A stretch of DNA of 64,000 nt from Alphaproteobacteria bacterium (GTDB taxonomy: Bacteria; Pseudomonadota; Alphaproteobacteria; Sphingomonadales; Emcibacteraceae): contig JAGREE010000005.1 of the NCBI GenBank assembly GCA_020446675.1, positions 26,637 to 90,636 of the forward strand, read 5' to 3'. Below, piece after piece: positions 46,260 through 55,322 of the stretch. The notes below the pieces were generated by a model. That model saw only the letters and a program-made list of their open reading frames with translations, was not told the DNA's origin and did not search any database. How positions within the stretch are numbered: the first letter of the stretch is position 1; each line of letters begins with the position of its first letter. The position numbers and the translations under genes are program-made.

Positions 46260-47381
46260 ATGGCAGATAACGACTTAATATATCTTGATTATAACGCGAC
46301 TGTCCCTATCCGGCCGGAGGTTATAAAACGTATGGCAGAGGTTATGGAAGAAGGGGGTAACCCGTCCTCTGTCCATGCACTAGGTCGTAAGGCAAAGGCG
46401 CGAATGGAAAACGCAAGATCAATCATCGCCAGTGTTATAAATTGCCGACCGCAGATGATTATTTTTACCTCCGGCGGGACGGAGGCCAATAATATGGCAA
46501 TCCTGTCAACGGGTAAAAGCCGCTTAATTACCAGTCAAGTTGAGCATGACAGTGTCAGGTCCGCTGCTGCCAGATTTGATGGAAAAGTTGACTATCTGGC
46601 GGTGGATCATAACGGTCAGATTGATCACTCAGCGCTTATAAAATTACTTGAAGAAGATGCTGAAAATACAATTGTATCAATCCTTTATGCAAATAATGAA
46701 ACAGGTGTTTTACAGGATATCAAGAAAATATCCGCCATTTGTCATGAGGCCGGAGCAATACTGCATATTGATGCGATCCAGGCCTTGAGCAAGGTCCCAA
46801 TTGATTTCAAGGACATGGGTGTTGATCTGATGAGTATATCATCACACAAGACGGGTGGACCGCAGGGGGTGGGTGCGTTGGTGGCTCATGAAAAATTGCC
46901 TGTTAAATCATTTATCCTTGGTGGCGGACAGGAACTTGGCCGCCGAGGTGGCACCGAAAATATTGCCGGGATAGCCGGATTTGCCAAGGCGGTTTCCATG
47001 ATCGAACAGTCATTTCAGAAAATGAAACTGGTTGAAAAATGGCGCGATGAAATAGAGCAGAAAATTATGGACTATTCAAACGAAGCTCTCTTTTTTGGTA
47101 AAAATGCACCGCGGCTTCCGAATGTTTCAACAATTTATATGCCGAATGTCAGCAGTGAAACGCAGGTGATGAATTTTGATCTTGATAAAATCTGTATCAG
47201 TTCGGGGTCTGCATGTTCATCGGGTAAGGTCAAAGCCTCTCATGTTATTGAGGCAATGGTAAAGGACAAAAATATCGCTTCCTCAACCATACGCATGAGC
47301 ATGGGCTGGGCAAGCGAGCATTCTGATGCAGAAGCGTTTATTAAGAGCTGGAAAAAGCAGTATGACCGAAAAAACCGTTAA
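46260..47381 (+). CDS. Cysteine desulfurase (NifS/IscS-type), first of two
   Basis: PLP enzyme that releases sulfur from cysteine as an enzyme-bound persulfide. YLDYNATVPI opens the protein, the PLP lysine is in SSHKTGGPQG and the catalytic cysteine is in SSGSACSSG, so both key residues are present. The length of 373 is slightly shorter than IscS. Its 3' end overlaps the second desulfurase by 20 bases, which implies a coupled pair. No scaffold genes (sufB, sufC, sufD, iscU) or iscR lie alongside. Confidence 0.93.
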   Translation: MADNDLIYLDYNATVPIRPEVIKRMAEVMEEGGNPSSVHALGRKAKARMENARSIIASVINCRPQMIIFTSGGTEANNMAILSTGKSRLITSQVEHDSVRSAAARFDGKVDYLAVDHNGQIDHSALIKLLEEDAENTIVSILYANNETGVLQDIKKISAICHEAGAILHIDAIQALSKVPIDFKDMGVDLMSISSHKTGGPQGVGALVAHEKLPVKSFILGGGQELGRRGGTENIAGIAGFAKAVSMIEQSFQKMKLVEKWRDEIEQKIMDYSNEALFFGKNAPRLPNVSTIYMPNVSSETQVMNFDLDKICISSGSACSSGKVKASHVIEAMVKDKNIASSTIRMSMGWASEHSDAEAFIKSWKKQYDRKNR

Positions 47382-48513
47382 TTTGCCCATATATCTTGAT
47401 TATCAGGCGACGACACCTTTAGACGAGCGGGTATTGAAAGCGATGATGCCGTTTCTGACAGAAAAATTCGGCAACCCGCATTCTGTTGAGCATCGGTTTG
47501 GCTGGGAAGCGGAAGCGGCCGTTGACGTTGCAAGAAAGCAGGTGGCCGATCTGATCGGGGCTGATGAGAAAGAAGTTATTTTTACGTCCGGGGCAACCGA
47601 ATCCAATAATATGGCCATAAAAGGCATTGCCTTTGCGAATTATCCACAAAAAAATCATGTCATTACCGTAAAAAGCGAACATGAATGCGTTCTTGCTTCT
47701 GCGCGTTCGATGGAAAAAATGGGGTTTGTGGTCAGCTATCTTGATATTGACAAAGATGGGCTGATCAATCTTGACCAGCTAGAAGCAATGATGACAGACA
47801 AAACAATTCTTGTTTCGGTCATGGCCGTGAATAACGAAATCGGCGTCATTCAGGAATTAAAGGCAATTGGCAGAATTTGCCATAAACATGGCGTAATTTT
47901 TCATACAGATGCGGCGCAAGCAGTCGGAAAAATCCCGCTTGATGTTAGGGAAATGCATATAGATGTTATGAGTATTTCCGGCCATAAAATATATGGACCA
48001 AAAGGGGTCGGTGCCCTTTATCTGAAAAAAGGAACAGGCATTATTCCGCTCTTTGACGGGGGTGGGCAGGAAATGGGACTTCGTTCCGGCACGCTTTCTC
48101 CAGCGCTGTGTGTTGGGTTGGGCAGTGCCTGTGCCATTTCGCAAATGGATATGGATAAGGATTTTAAACATATCAGTACTCTTTCTGCGGCATTGCTCTC
48201 CAAAATTAGGGAAGGGCTTAATTCTGCCTTTCTAAACGGTAGCGAAGATATGCGCTATCCGGGAAATCTGAACCTGACATTCCGCGGTGTAAAAAGTGAT
48301 CTGCTGATTGCCGACCTTAAGGATGTTGCCATTTCGACCGGCTCGGCCTGTTCATCGGCCAAACATAAACCGTCTTATGTGCTTGCGGCTTTGGGGCTGG
48401 ATAAATCAGAAATCGAAGCATCGGTCAGGATCGGCATTGGCCGGATGACAACAGAGGACGACATTAATTATACGGCGGATTATATTATAAAAACCGTTCA
48501 GAATTTACTTTAA
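47362..48513 (+). CDS. Cysteine desulfurase (IscS-type), second of two
   Basis: PLP-dependent desulfurase. PIYLDYQATTPLD opens the protein, the PLP lysine is in SGHKIYGPKG, and the active cysteine is in STGSACSSAK, closer to canonical IscS than the first copy. The frame is open from 47326, but ATG 47362 (MTEKTVNLPIYLDYQ) is chosen for family fit, giving 383 residues. It overlaps the first copy by 20 bases and the convergent hydrolase by 9 bases. The most likely role is sulfur donation for Fe-S clusters or tRNA thiolation. Confidence 0.93.
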   Translation: MTEKTVNLPIYLDYQATTPLDERVLKAMMPFLTEKFGNPHSVEHRFGWEAEAAVDVARKQVADLIGADEKEVIFTSGATESNNMAIKGIAFANYPQKNHVITVKSEHECVLASARSMEKMGFVVSYLDIDKDGLINLDQLEAMMTDKTILVSVMAVNNEIGVIQELKAIGRICHKHGVIFHTDAAQAVGKIPLDVREMHIDVMSISGHKIYGPKGVGALYLKKGTGIIPLFDGGGQEMGLRSGTLSPALCVGLGSACAISQMDMDKDFKHISTLSAALLSKIREGLNSAFLNGSEDMRYPGNLNLTFRGVKSDLLIADLKDVAISTGSACSSAKHKPSYVLAALGLDKSEIEASVRIGIGRMTTEDDINYTADYIIKTVQNLL

Positions 48514-49272
48514 AAAATCAAGTAGAAGCTTTGAAAATTCTTTCGGTTTTTCAGAGTGAAGCCAATGGCCACAGTGATCTATGGTTTCAATTTTTGCGTT
48601 TGGAAATAGTGCCAATATTTCCGGTACATAGTCATCAGATACATAATCGGAGCGGTCCCCCCTGATGAACAGAGTTTCCCCGTCAAACGGTGTACCATCA
48701 GGGGCGGCTGATATATGTTCATACTCACGGATCAGCACTGGCAGATTAATGCGCCACTGAAAAATACCTTCATCATTTCTGACCAGGTTGGTCAGCAGAA
48801 ATAACCTTACACCCGCTTCATCAACATATTGGGAAAGGATTTTATCGGCTTCACCACGCGAGCTTATTTGATCAAGGGGAATAGCCTGAAGTCCCTCAAA
48901 TATCCTTTCATGATGATGGGGATAAACAACCGGGGCGATATCGCCGACAACGAGTTTATCAACGCGGTCCGGAAAATGCAGAGCAATCTGCATGGCGGTT
49001 TTCCCACCCATGGAATGGCCAAGGATATGGGCTTTTTCCAAATTTTGATCATCCATAAATTCAATAACATCAGCCGCCATAAGAGGATAGCTCATCTGAT
49101 CCGAATGAGGGGAGCTTCCATGATTTCTAAGGTCAAGGCAGTAAACATTAAAATCAGCAGCATAAATCTTGGCAAGGCCACGAAAATTACTGGCGGAGCC
49201 ATAAAGTCCATGAAGTATGATAAGAAGTTTTTTGGACGGATCATCGCCATACTGGTCAAAATTCAGTTTCAT
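48505..49272 (-). CDS. Alpha/beta hydrolase (YbfF-like)
   Basis: Esterase-type alpha/beta hydrolase. ILHGLYGSASNF gives the oxyanion loop, the nucleophile is in GHSMGGKT, the acid lies near GDRSDYV, and the final His is in DHCGHWLH. The size of 255 and the motif layout resemble E. coli YbfF. Its ATG overlaps the stop of the upstream esterase-like gene by 4 bases, so the two are translated together. Confidence 0.85.
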   Translation of the reverse strand: MKLNFDQYGDDPSKKLLIILHGLYGSASNFRGLAKIYAADFNVYCLDLRNHGSSPHSDQMSYPLMAADVIEFMDDQNLEKAHILGHSMGGKTAMQIALHFPDRVDKLVVGDIAPVVYPHHHERIFEGLQAIPLDQISSRGEADKILSQYVDEAGVRLFLLTNLVRNDEGIFQWRINLPVLIREYEHISAAPDGTPFDGETLFIRGDRSDYVSDDYVPEILALFPNAKIETIDHCGHWLHSEKPKEFSKLLLDFLK

Positions 49273-50099
49273 TTTTTACTATCATAATCCTTAAAAATAT
49301 AAAGCAGCCCCTGATATAAACTTTTTAGCGGCATACTGCTATGATTTTCTCCCTCAATAAGGGATTTGCCAAACTTGACTTTTGGCAGCCCTTTTAGTTC
49401 AGCCAAAAATTTTTCCTGCGGACCTGTCATAATGTCTTCTTCGTCCTGACTGCGGTCAATTTGGGTCAGAAAGAAGTTTTTTTCCGCACTGAAGAAATTG
49501 AATTTATTTATAGCAAGTTTATTAACCACCATGCTTTCACCGTACCAGAGGCTTGGATCACTCAAAATATAATTTTCAAATAAACCCGGTTCTTCAAGAA
49601 AGCTGTAGGCCGCAAATAACCCGGCAAGTGAATGTCCAAACAATATATCATTACCAGATGTAGAATAGCGATCTTCGATAAAGGGCTTAAGCTCACTTTT
49701 AATAAATTCAAGAAATTTATCTGCCCCGCCGCCATTTTCGACCATGATGGCATTTGGGTCATCCGATTGATAAACCGGTGTTAAATCAGTATTTCTGTAG
49801 ACGTTCGGGATTGCCACAAGAATGACCTTCGGAATTTTGCCGGCACTTTCCTGTAAAAAATCAAGAAGCCCCTGGGCCATTTGATAATATTTGCCACCGT
49901 CCAGAAGATAAAGGACGGGATATTGCTCATTCTCGGTATAATCCCGCGGCAGACCGACCAGAATTTCCCGGTCCTGCTCAAGAATATTGGAATATAAATG
50001 ATGCCTGTCGCCGATAGAAAGCCTGCTTTGAGGTAGGGCTGACTGGAGTGGAAAGATTACTGAGACTATGAAAAGCGGCAGAATATATTTTTTAATCAT
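49269..50099 (-). CDS. Secreted esterase-like alpha/beta hydrolase
   Basis: Member of the putative esterase (Fes/IroE/esterase D-like) group. A signal peptide covers about 25 residues, then REILVGLPRDY, the nucleophile GHSLAG and a final histidine in GENHSSMP. Among two possible starts (50105 and 50099), ATG 50099 is chosen because AGAGGA lies 8 bases upstream. Natural substrate unknown. It is followed with a 4-base overlap by the YbfF-like hydrolase. Confidence 0.8.
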   Translation of the reverse strand: MIKKYILPLFIVSVIFPLQSALPQSRLSIGDRHHLYSNILEQDREILVGLPRDYTENEQYPVLYLLDGGKYYQMAQGLLDFLQESAGKIPKVILVAIPNVYRNTDLTPVYQSDDPNAIMVENGGGADKFLEFIKSELKPFIEDRYSTSGNDILFGHSLAGLFAAYSFLEEPGLFENYILSDPSLWYGESMVVNKLAINKFNFFSAEKNFFLTQIDRSQDEEDIMTGPQEKFLAELKGLPKVKFGKSLIEGENHSSMPLKSLYQGLLYIFKDYDSKK

Positions 50100-50150
50100 C
50101 TTCATTTTCCTCTTGGTTCAAATGATAGATTTAAAAAATAACAGGTCAAT

Positions 50151-50182
50151 AAAAATCCGGCCCCCTCAATTGAGGAGGCCGG
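50151..50182 (-). terminator. Intrinsic terminator upstream of esterase gene, minus strand
   Basis: CCGGCCcCCTC and GAGGaGGCCGG pair with one C-A mismatch around AATT; five A on the left give the U-run for minus-strand RNA. It ends either the tesA transcript or the second candidate sRNA. Confidence 0.8.
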
Positions 50183-50214
50183 TTTCATAAACAGGGTGAA
50201 GGGGGAGTAGGGAA
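50151..50214 (-). ncRNA. Second candidate sRNA with CTCCCCCTT motif
   Basis: On the minus strand TATAAC (50221-50226) could be a -10 box; a start near 50214 would give a ~64-nt RNA. It contains CCCTACTCCCCCTTCACCC (about 50190-50208), then TTTATGAAACC and the terminator hairpin. The shared pieces with the 19.5 kb candidate are CTATAAC, CTCCCCCTT and ATGAAACC. The -35 region is poor. A long tesA 3' UTR is the main alternative. Confidence 0.4.
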
Positions 50215-50232
50215 ATTACTGTTATAGTAAAA

Positions 50233-50377
50233 ATGACACCTGTTTATTTTTCAGTTCATTGTTATTCCGCTGAGAACAACAAATAAGGGAGCAAGTAGCT
50301 ATAGGAAGTAACATGCTTGCTAAACCATTTATAACTGAAAAATTACTCCCTTAAAGCGGATTGCGATAAGGTGTCAT
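50233..50377. repeat. Nested inverted repeats between tesA and the esterase gene
   Basis: Perfect arms occur in nested order: ATGACACCT (50233-50241) with AGGTGTCAT (50369-50377), TCCGCT (50266-50271) with AGCGGA (50355-50360), TAAGGGAG (50284-50291) with CTCCCTTA (50346-50353) and AGCAAG (50290-50295) with CTTGCT (50316-50321). An 11 bp pair, ATTTTTCAGTT (50246-50256) with AACTGAAAAAT (50333-50343), cannot coexist with the nested set. No coding frame is convincing. It may be a switchable RNA structure or a small non-autonomous mobile element. Confidence 0.6.
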
Positions 50378-50397
50378 CATTTTGAGACAAGACGAAT

Positions 50398-51057
50398 TTA
50401 TGGTTTTTGCACCCGAACCAGTGCTTCCAGTACATAAGGGGCTATTTTATCAACGATTATCTTTACACCGCGCGGGTTTGGATGCATCAGATCGCTCTGG
50501 TTCAGCTCTCTTATTCCGGCAACACCGTCAAGAAAAAATGGATAAAGCAGGACATCATATTTTTTGGCCACATCCGGAAAGATAGGATTATATTCTGATA
50601 TAAACTGCTCGCCAAAATTGGGTGGTGCAACCATGCCAGCCAATAAAGTTGGAATTTTCCGTTCCTTTAAAATACTGACCATTTTATCAATATTTCGTCG
50701 GGTTATTTTAGGAGGCAGACCACGAAGTGCGTCATTGGCCCCCAGTTCAAGAATAACCAGATCAATATTATCAACACTGTCCAGAACCCATTCAAGCCGG
50801 GCCAGTCCGCCTGATGAGGTGTCCCCAGATACGCCGGCATTGACGACGTCCACTTTAAGCCCGTACTGGTTCAGTGTATCTTCAAGCTGGTCGGTAAAAC
50901 CCTCGCCCTGATCAAGTCCTGCACCTGCCGTTAGGCTATCACCGAACGCTATGATTTTTTTGGCTTCCTGCGCATGGCTAGCGGAAGCAATAACGTATAA
51001 TATCGTAAAAAACGTATATTTAAACGCATTTGGGTTGAATAACGCTCTTGGAGCCAT
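50398..51057 (-). CDS. tesA: TesA-like GDSL lysophospholipase/arylesterase
   Basis: SGNH-family hydrolase acting on lipids or esters in the periplasm. Block I is FGDSLTAG, block II has Gly in NAGVSGDTS, block III is GANDALRG and the final Asp-x-x-His is DLMHPN. A signal peptide ends near ASASHAQ. The frame opens at GTG 51093; ATG 51057 is preferred as it gives a normal signal peptide. It is divergent from the ybbA/ybbP transporter, the same trio as in E. coli. Confidence 0.9.
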   Translation of the reverse strand: MAPRALFNPNAFKYTFFTILYVIASASHAQEAKKIIAFGDSLTAGAGLDQGEGFTDQLEDTLNQYGLKVDVVNAGVSGDTSSGGLARLEWVLDSVDNIDLVILELGANDALRGLPPKITRRNIDKMVSILKERKIPTLLAGMVAPPNFGEQFISEYNPIFPDVAKKYDVLLYPFFLDGVAGIRELNQSDLMHPNPRGVKIIVDKIAPYVLEALVRVQKP

Positions 51058-51130
51058 TACCACAATATAGTATAACCCTTTCAACACAGACACCTAATCA
51101 ATACCTCATTGTTTGACGAGTAAAATAAAT

Positions 51131-51847
51131 ATGACCAACAATATCATTCTTGAACTTAAGAATATTCATCTAAGGCTAAAAAGCAACGATTTTGAGGTCA
51201 GAATATTAAATGGTATAGATTTAAAAATTGTCAAAGGTAAGGCGGTCGCCATTCTTGGGGCATCAGGATCAGGGAAATCAAGCATGATGTCGGTCATGAA
51301 TGGCCTGGAACGACAAACGGAAGGCAGCGTCATTGTTGCCGGTCATACACTTGATAAAATGAATGAAGACCAGCTTGCAATGTTTCGCCGGGAAAATATC
51401 GGCATCATTCTGCAGGCATTTCACTTAATTCCTACGATGACGGCCCTTGAAAATGTTGCCGTGCCACTTGAGCTGGCGGGGATTGCCGATGCTGAGGAAA
51501 AGGCTAGGAAGATGCTCCATGATGTGGGGCTTGATCACCGGCTTGATCATTACCCGACCCAGCTTTCGGGTGGTGAACAGCAACGGGTGGCGATTGCGCG
51601 GGCCATGGCGCCGGCGCCGAAAATACTCTTTGCGGATGAGCCGACAGGAAATCTTGATGGAAAAACCGGCCATCAGATTATTGAACTTATTTTCGCCCTC
51701 AAAGAAAAAAATGATGCAACTCTGATCCTGATTACCCATGATCAGGAGCTGGCCGGAAAATGCGACGAAATAATCCATATTGAAGACGGGCTGATTGTCG
51801 ATGATCAGACTGCGGATAAAGGTGAAGACAGGAAAGTTGCAGAATGA
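51131..51847 (+). CDS. ybbA: ABC transporter ATPase (YbbA-type)
   Basis: Nucleotide-binding subunit of a MacB/LolD-like type VII ABC exporter. Walker A is GASGSGKSS, the signature is [14 protein letters not shown], Walker B is [12 protein letters not shown] and the H-loop is ITHD. The open frame starts at 51113, but ATG 51131 is chosen. Its stop overlaps the permease ATG by 4 bases (ATGA), so the two proteins form one transporter. The tesA neighbour suggests a lipid or lysophospholipid related role. Confidence 0.93.
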   Translation: MTNNIILELKNIHLRLKSNDFEVRILNGIDLKIVKGKAVAILGASGSGKSSMMSVMNGLERQTEGSVIVAGHTLDKMNEDQLAMFRRENIGIILQAFHLIPTMTALENVAVPLELAGIADAEEKARKMLHDVGLDHRLDHYPTQLSGGEQQRVAIARAMAPAPKILFADEPTGNLDGKTGHQIIELIFALKEKNDATLILITHDQELAGKCDEIIHIEDGLIVDDQTADKGEDRKVAE

Positions 51848-54363
51848 AGACGGCCTTTAAATTTGCGCTTCGTGAAATCAGGTTTGCTTTCCGGCATTTC
51901 CGGATATTTATTGCCTGTCTTTTTCTGGGGACCGCAATTATTGCGGCGGTGGGGTCGGTCACAAAAAATATTGCCGTCAGCCTTTCCCGTGATGCGCAGA
52001 CATTTCTTGGCGGAGATGTGGAGATCAGAACCAATCAGCGCTTTTTAAGTGATGAGGAAATGGCTTATATCAAGCCAAAAGTGGAAGAAATATCCCTGAT
52101 CAGCGAACTTCGCGCCATGGCCCATACTGCCGAATTTACGGACAGCACACTCATTGAAATGAAGGCGGTGGACAATCACTATCCCATGTTTGGCAAGCTT
52201 GAAACATCAAGCGGATTGCCGCCAAAAGAACTGTTGGAATTTAAAGATGGACATTGGGGTATTGTTCCGTCTGAGGCGATTGCAACGAGACTGAATGTAA
52301 AAGTCGGGGATCTGCTGACTATTGGCAATCTGGCTTATCAGATCCGTGGCATAACAGTTAAAGAACCGGACAGCGCCAATGCCGGATTTCAGTTTGCCCC
52401 AACCGTTATCGTTGCTTATGACAGTATGGAGCAAACGGGGCTTATCACGTTTGGCACATTGATCGAATATAAATACAGACTTCGACTGGCACCGGGGGCA
52501 GATAGTAAAGCCTTTGAAGAACAGATCGAAGCGGCATTCCCGGATTCAGATTGGCGTGTGCGTGAAAAAAGCAGTGGTGGCAACAGTACCCAGCGCTTCA
52601 TTGACCGGATGGGACAGTTTATGACCCTGGTTGGGCTTACCGCTCTTTTGGTTGGCGGCGTCGGGGTGAGCAATGCTGTTCATGGGTATTTGAATTCAAA
52701 AACAGACACCATCGCGACCTTTAAAATTCTGGGAGCACAATCAAAGACAATTTTTCATATCTACCTGCAACAGATATTGATCATGTCGGCAATTGCCATT
52801 TCACTCGGGCTTTTAGCGGGTGGGAGTCTGCCATTTATATTTGCGGATTTTCTTGAAAGCAAAATGCCGATTACAATTTCGCGGGAATTTTACCCGGCTC
52901 CGCTTGGTGTTGCTGCCTTTTACAGTGTTCTGATCAGCCTGATTTTTACACTTTGGCCCCTGGCCAAGGCAAAGGATATTTCCGCCCGTCAGCTGTTTCG
53001 TATGGCAATTGCCGAGCCGGGGGGTGAAAAAATATCAAGAAATTATATACTGATCATCGCAGCAATGGCGGCCATTATGCTGGGTATGGTCTTTTATACG
53101 GCCGAGTACCGCGAACTGACAGCCTATTTTATTGGCGGAATGCTGGCTTCATTTGCCCTTCTGCTTGGTACAGGATATCTGGTAAAAGCGGGTGTTGGCT
53201 ACCTGCCCAGGCGCTATAGCCCAGCTCTTCGGATTGCATTGTCAAATATCACCAGACCCGGGAATTCGACGCTCTCGATTATATTGTCACTGGGTCTCGG
53301 TCTTATTCTTTTGACCGCAATTTCGCTGGTTGAATACAGTCTTGATTCCGAAATTGAACGTCGGGTGGATACGGATGCACCAAGCTATTTTTTCCTTGAT
53401 ATTCAAAAAGCGCAGGAAGATCAGTTTAAAGGATACACAACATCACTTGATGGTGTCAGCCTTTATAGGACTGTTCCGAACCTGAGGGGGCGTATCACCC
53501 ATATTAAAGGGGTTCCTTCTGAAGAAGCAGATATAAGCCCTGATGTCAGATGGATGCTGCGTGGCGATCGCGGAATGACATTTGCCGATGAGGTGCCGGA
53601 GGACAATAAACTGGTCGCTGGCGACTGGTGGCCAAAAGGCTATGACGGGGAACCGGAAGTATCAATCAGCGAAGATATGGCGAATGGTATGGACCTGGCG
53701 CCGGGGGATATGATTTCAGTGAATGTTCTTGGTCGAAATATTGATGTAAAGGTAAGATCAGTTCGTTCTGTGGATTGGGGAACTTTCGGCATTAATTATG
53801 TTTTGATGTTTGATCCCAAAGTGTTAAGCAGTGCGCCATTTACCTATGTCGGGACCATAAAATCGACGGAGAATAAAGAAGCAGAAAATTATTTGTCCAT
53901 TACAAAAGAATTTCCCAATGTAACGACTGTCAGGTTAAAGGAAATTCTTGAAAATGTTCAATTGCTGCTTATGCAGATAAAAGGGGCAATTGATGTCATG
54001 GCGTCTATTACCATTGTTGCCGGTATTCTGGTTTTAAGTGGTGCGATTGCCGCCGGGCATAAAGGCAGGATTTATGACAGTGCGGTGCTTAAAGTTGTAG
54101 GCGCGACCCGGCTGGATATTTTGAAAGCCTATATTTTTGAATTTATCCTGCTCGGGGTGGCAACGGGTCTTGTTGCCATACTGCTGGGGTCAGTTGCCGC
54201 CTATGGTATAGTTGTCGGCATTATGGAGCTTGAATGGACATTCTCACTGGAAATTCCACTGCTGACTGTTATTGCTGCTATATTTATTACTATGTCGCTT
54301 GGTATGTTTAGTATTTGGCAGGCGATGTCGGTCAGACCGGCGCAGGTATTACGCGGGATTTAG
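51844..54363 (+). CDS. ybbP: ABC transporter permease (YbbP-type, FtsX family)
   Basis: Membrane subunit with two FtsX-like modules. An N-terminal helix (about 18-40) is followed by a periplasmic domain (about 45-250), three helices, further helices in the middle, a second periplasmic domain (about 500-690) and three C-terminal helices ending in RPAQVLRGI, a typical FtsX/YbbP end. The 839-residue size and ~10 helices fit YbbP. It is translationally coupled to the ATPase and convergent with the pncC-like gene (4-base overlap). Confidence 0.92.
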   Translation: MKTAFKFALREIRFAFRHFRIFIACLFLGTAIIAAVGSVTKNIAVSLSRDAQTFLGGDVEIRTNQRFLSDEEMAYIKPKVEEISLISELRAMAHTAEFTDSTLIEMKAVDNHYPMFGKLETSSGLPPKELLEFKDGHWGIVPSEAIATRLNVKVGDLLTIGNLAYQIRGITVKEPDSANAGFQFAPTVIVAYDSMEQTGLITFGTLIEYKYRLRLAPGADSKAFEEQIEAAFPDSDWRVREKSSGGNSTQRFIDRMGQFMTLVGLTALLVGGVGVSNAVHGYLNSKTDTIATFKILGAQSKTIFHIYLQQILIMSAIAISLGLLAGGSLPFIFADFLESKMPITISREFYPAPLGVAAFYSVLISLIFTLWPLAKAKDISARQLFRMAIAEPGGEKISRNYILIIAAMAAIMLGMVFYTAEYRELTAYFIGGMLASFALLLGTGYLVKAGVGYLPRRYSPALRIALSNITRPGNSTLSIILSLGLGLILLTAISLVEYSLDSEIERRVDTDAPSYFFLDIQKAQEDQFKGYTTSLDGVSLYRTVPNLRGRITHIKGVPSEEADISPDVRWMLRGDRGMTFADEVPEDNKLVAGDWWPKGYDGEPEVSISEDMANGMDLAPGDMISVNVLGRNIDVKVRSVRSVDWGTFGINYVLMFDPKVLSSAPFTYVGTIKSTENKEAENYLSITKEFPNVTTVRLKEILENVQLLLMQIKGAIDVMASITIVAGILVLSGAIAAGHKGRIYDSAVLKVVGATRLDILKAYIFEFILLGVATGLVAILLGSVAAYGIVVGIMELEWTFSLEIPLLTVIAAIFITMSLGMFSIWQAMSVRPAQVLRGI

Positions 54364-54848
54364 ATAACCTGCTTAATAAGGGTGAGAGCGGCGATGATGG
54401 TCGCTTCCCTGACTTTTTGGCGGCCAATATCACCAAAATTATGTTTTTCATGAATGGTTTTCCCATTTCGTTTTGCCGCTGCCATATGGACCAGGCCAAC
54501 GGGTTTTTCCTTGCTGCCACCACCGGGGCCGGCAATGCCAGTCACAGATACCGCGATATCCGCCGCTGAATGGTTAAGTGCACCAAGCACCATGGCGCGG
54601 GCGGTTTCTTCACTGACTGCGCCATATGTATTTAATGTATCAGTGGATACACCGAGCATGTCCATTTTTGCCTGATTGGTATATGTAATAAATCCCCGGT
54701 CAACAACATCGGATGATCCGGCAATTTCCGTAAGTGCGCCAATGATCATGCCGCCGGTGCAGGATTCTGCGGTGGCGAGGTGCAGTTTTTCGGCCCGGCA
54801 CCGATCAAGTATTTCATTGGCAAGATTTATAATCTGGTCAGAGAACAT
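54360..54848 (-). CDS. pncC: CinA C-terminal domain protein (nicotinamide-nucleotide amidase PncC-like)
   Basis: Stand-alone CinA C-terminal domain of 162 residues; PncC deamidates NMN to nicotinate mononucleotide in pyridine recycling. The family motifs TAESCTGGMI, FITYTNQAK, GAVSEETARAM and VTGIAGPGGGS are visible. The N-terminal MoCF-like half of full CinA is absent, which is common. Its start overlaps the end of pgpA by 11 bases. Confidence 0.92.
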   Translation of the reverse strand: MFSDQIINLANEILDRCRAEKLHLATAESCTGGMIIGALTEIAGSSDVVDRGFITYTNQAKMDMLGVSTDTLNTYGAVSEETARAMVLGALNHSAADIAVSVTGIAGPGGGSKEKPVGLVHMAAAKRNGKTIHEKHNFGDIGRQKVREATIIAALTLIKQVI

Positions 54849-55320
54849 AATAATTTGCAGCGAATAGAACCGCTGCCCCCATTAAGCCGGCAACCACATC
54901 ATCGGCCATTACGCCAAAAGCGTCATGACGTTTGTCATATAAACTTATGGGCCAGGGTTTCATAATATCAAATAGTCGAAAAGCAAGCAGGGCAAGAATA
55001 TACTGTCCCGCATGGGTATGATCAGTGATCATCAGGCAGACGAGCCACTGGCCGACCACTTCATCAATGACAATTTCTCCGGGGTCTGTTTTACCGGTTT
55101 CCTCCATATATATCCGTGATGACCAAAGCCCCACCACAAACAGGATAAGAGTGGCGCTGGCAAGGATCATTTTGTTGCTGAAATCGAGGATCAGCCAGGC
55201 AAAGGGCAGGGCGGCAAGGCTGCCAAATGTTCCCGGTGCAACTGGAATAAGTCCGGTATAAAACCATGTTGAAAGCATTATTGACGGATGAAAAAATGAT
55301 TTGGACCAGTTTGTAAGCAT
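54838..55320 (-). CDS. pgpA: Phosphatidylglycerophosphatase A
   Basis: Inner-membrane phosphatase that makes phosphatidylglycerol from its phosphate. Motifs VAPGTFGSL, VIDEVVGQW and FRLFDIMKPWPI with conserved acidic residues mark the PgpA family. Several hydrophobic helices are visible; the size of 160 is normal. It starts 2 bases after ispDF and overlaps pncC by 11 bases, so the three form one operon. Confidence 0.94.
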   Translation of the reverse strand: MLTNWSKSFFHPSIMLSTWFYTGLIPVAPGTFGSLAALPFAWLILDFSNKMILASATLILFVVGLWSSRIYMEETGKTDPGEIVIDEVVGQWLVCLMITDHTHAGQYILALLAFRLFDIMKPWPISLYDKRHDAFGVMADDVVAGLMGAAVLFAANYYVL

Positions 55321-55322
55321 AT

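Noticed and set aside
46260..48513. Nitrogen-fixation nifS genes
   Set aside because: No nif genes nearby; housekeeping cysteine desulfurase is the simpler reading despite the ntr genes in the window.
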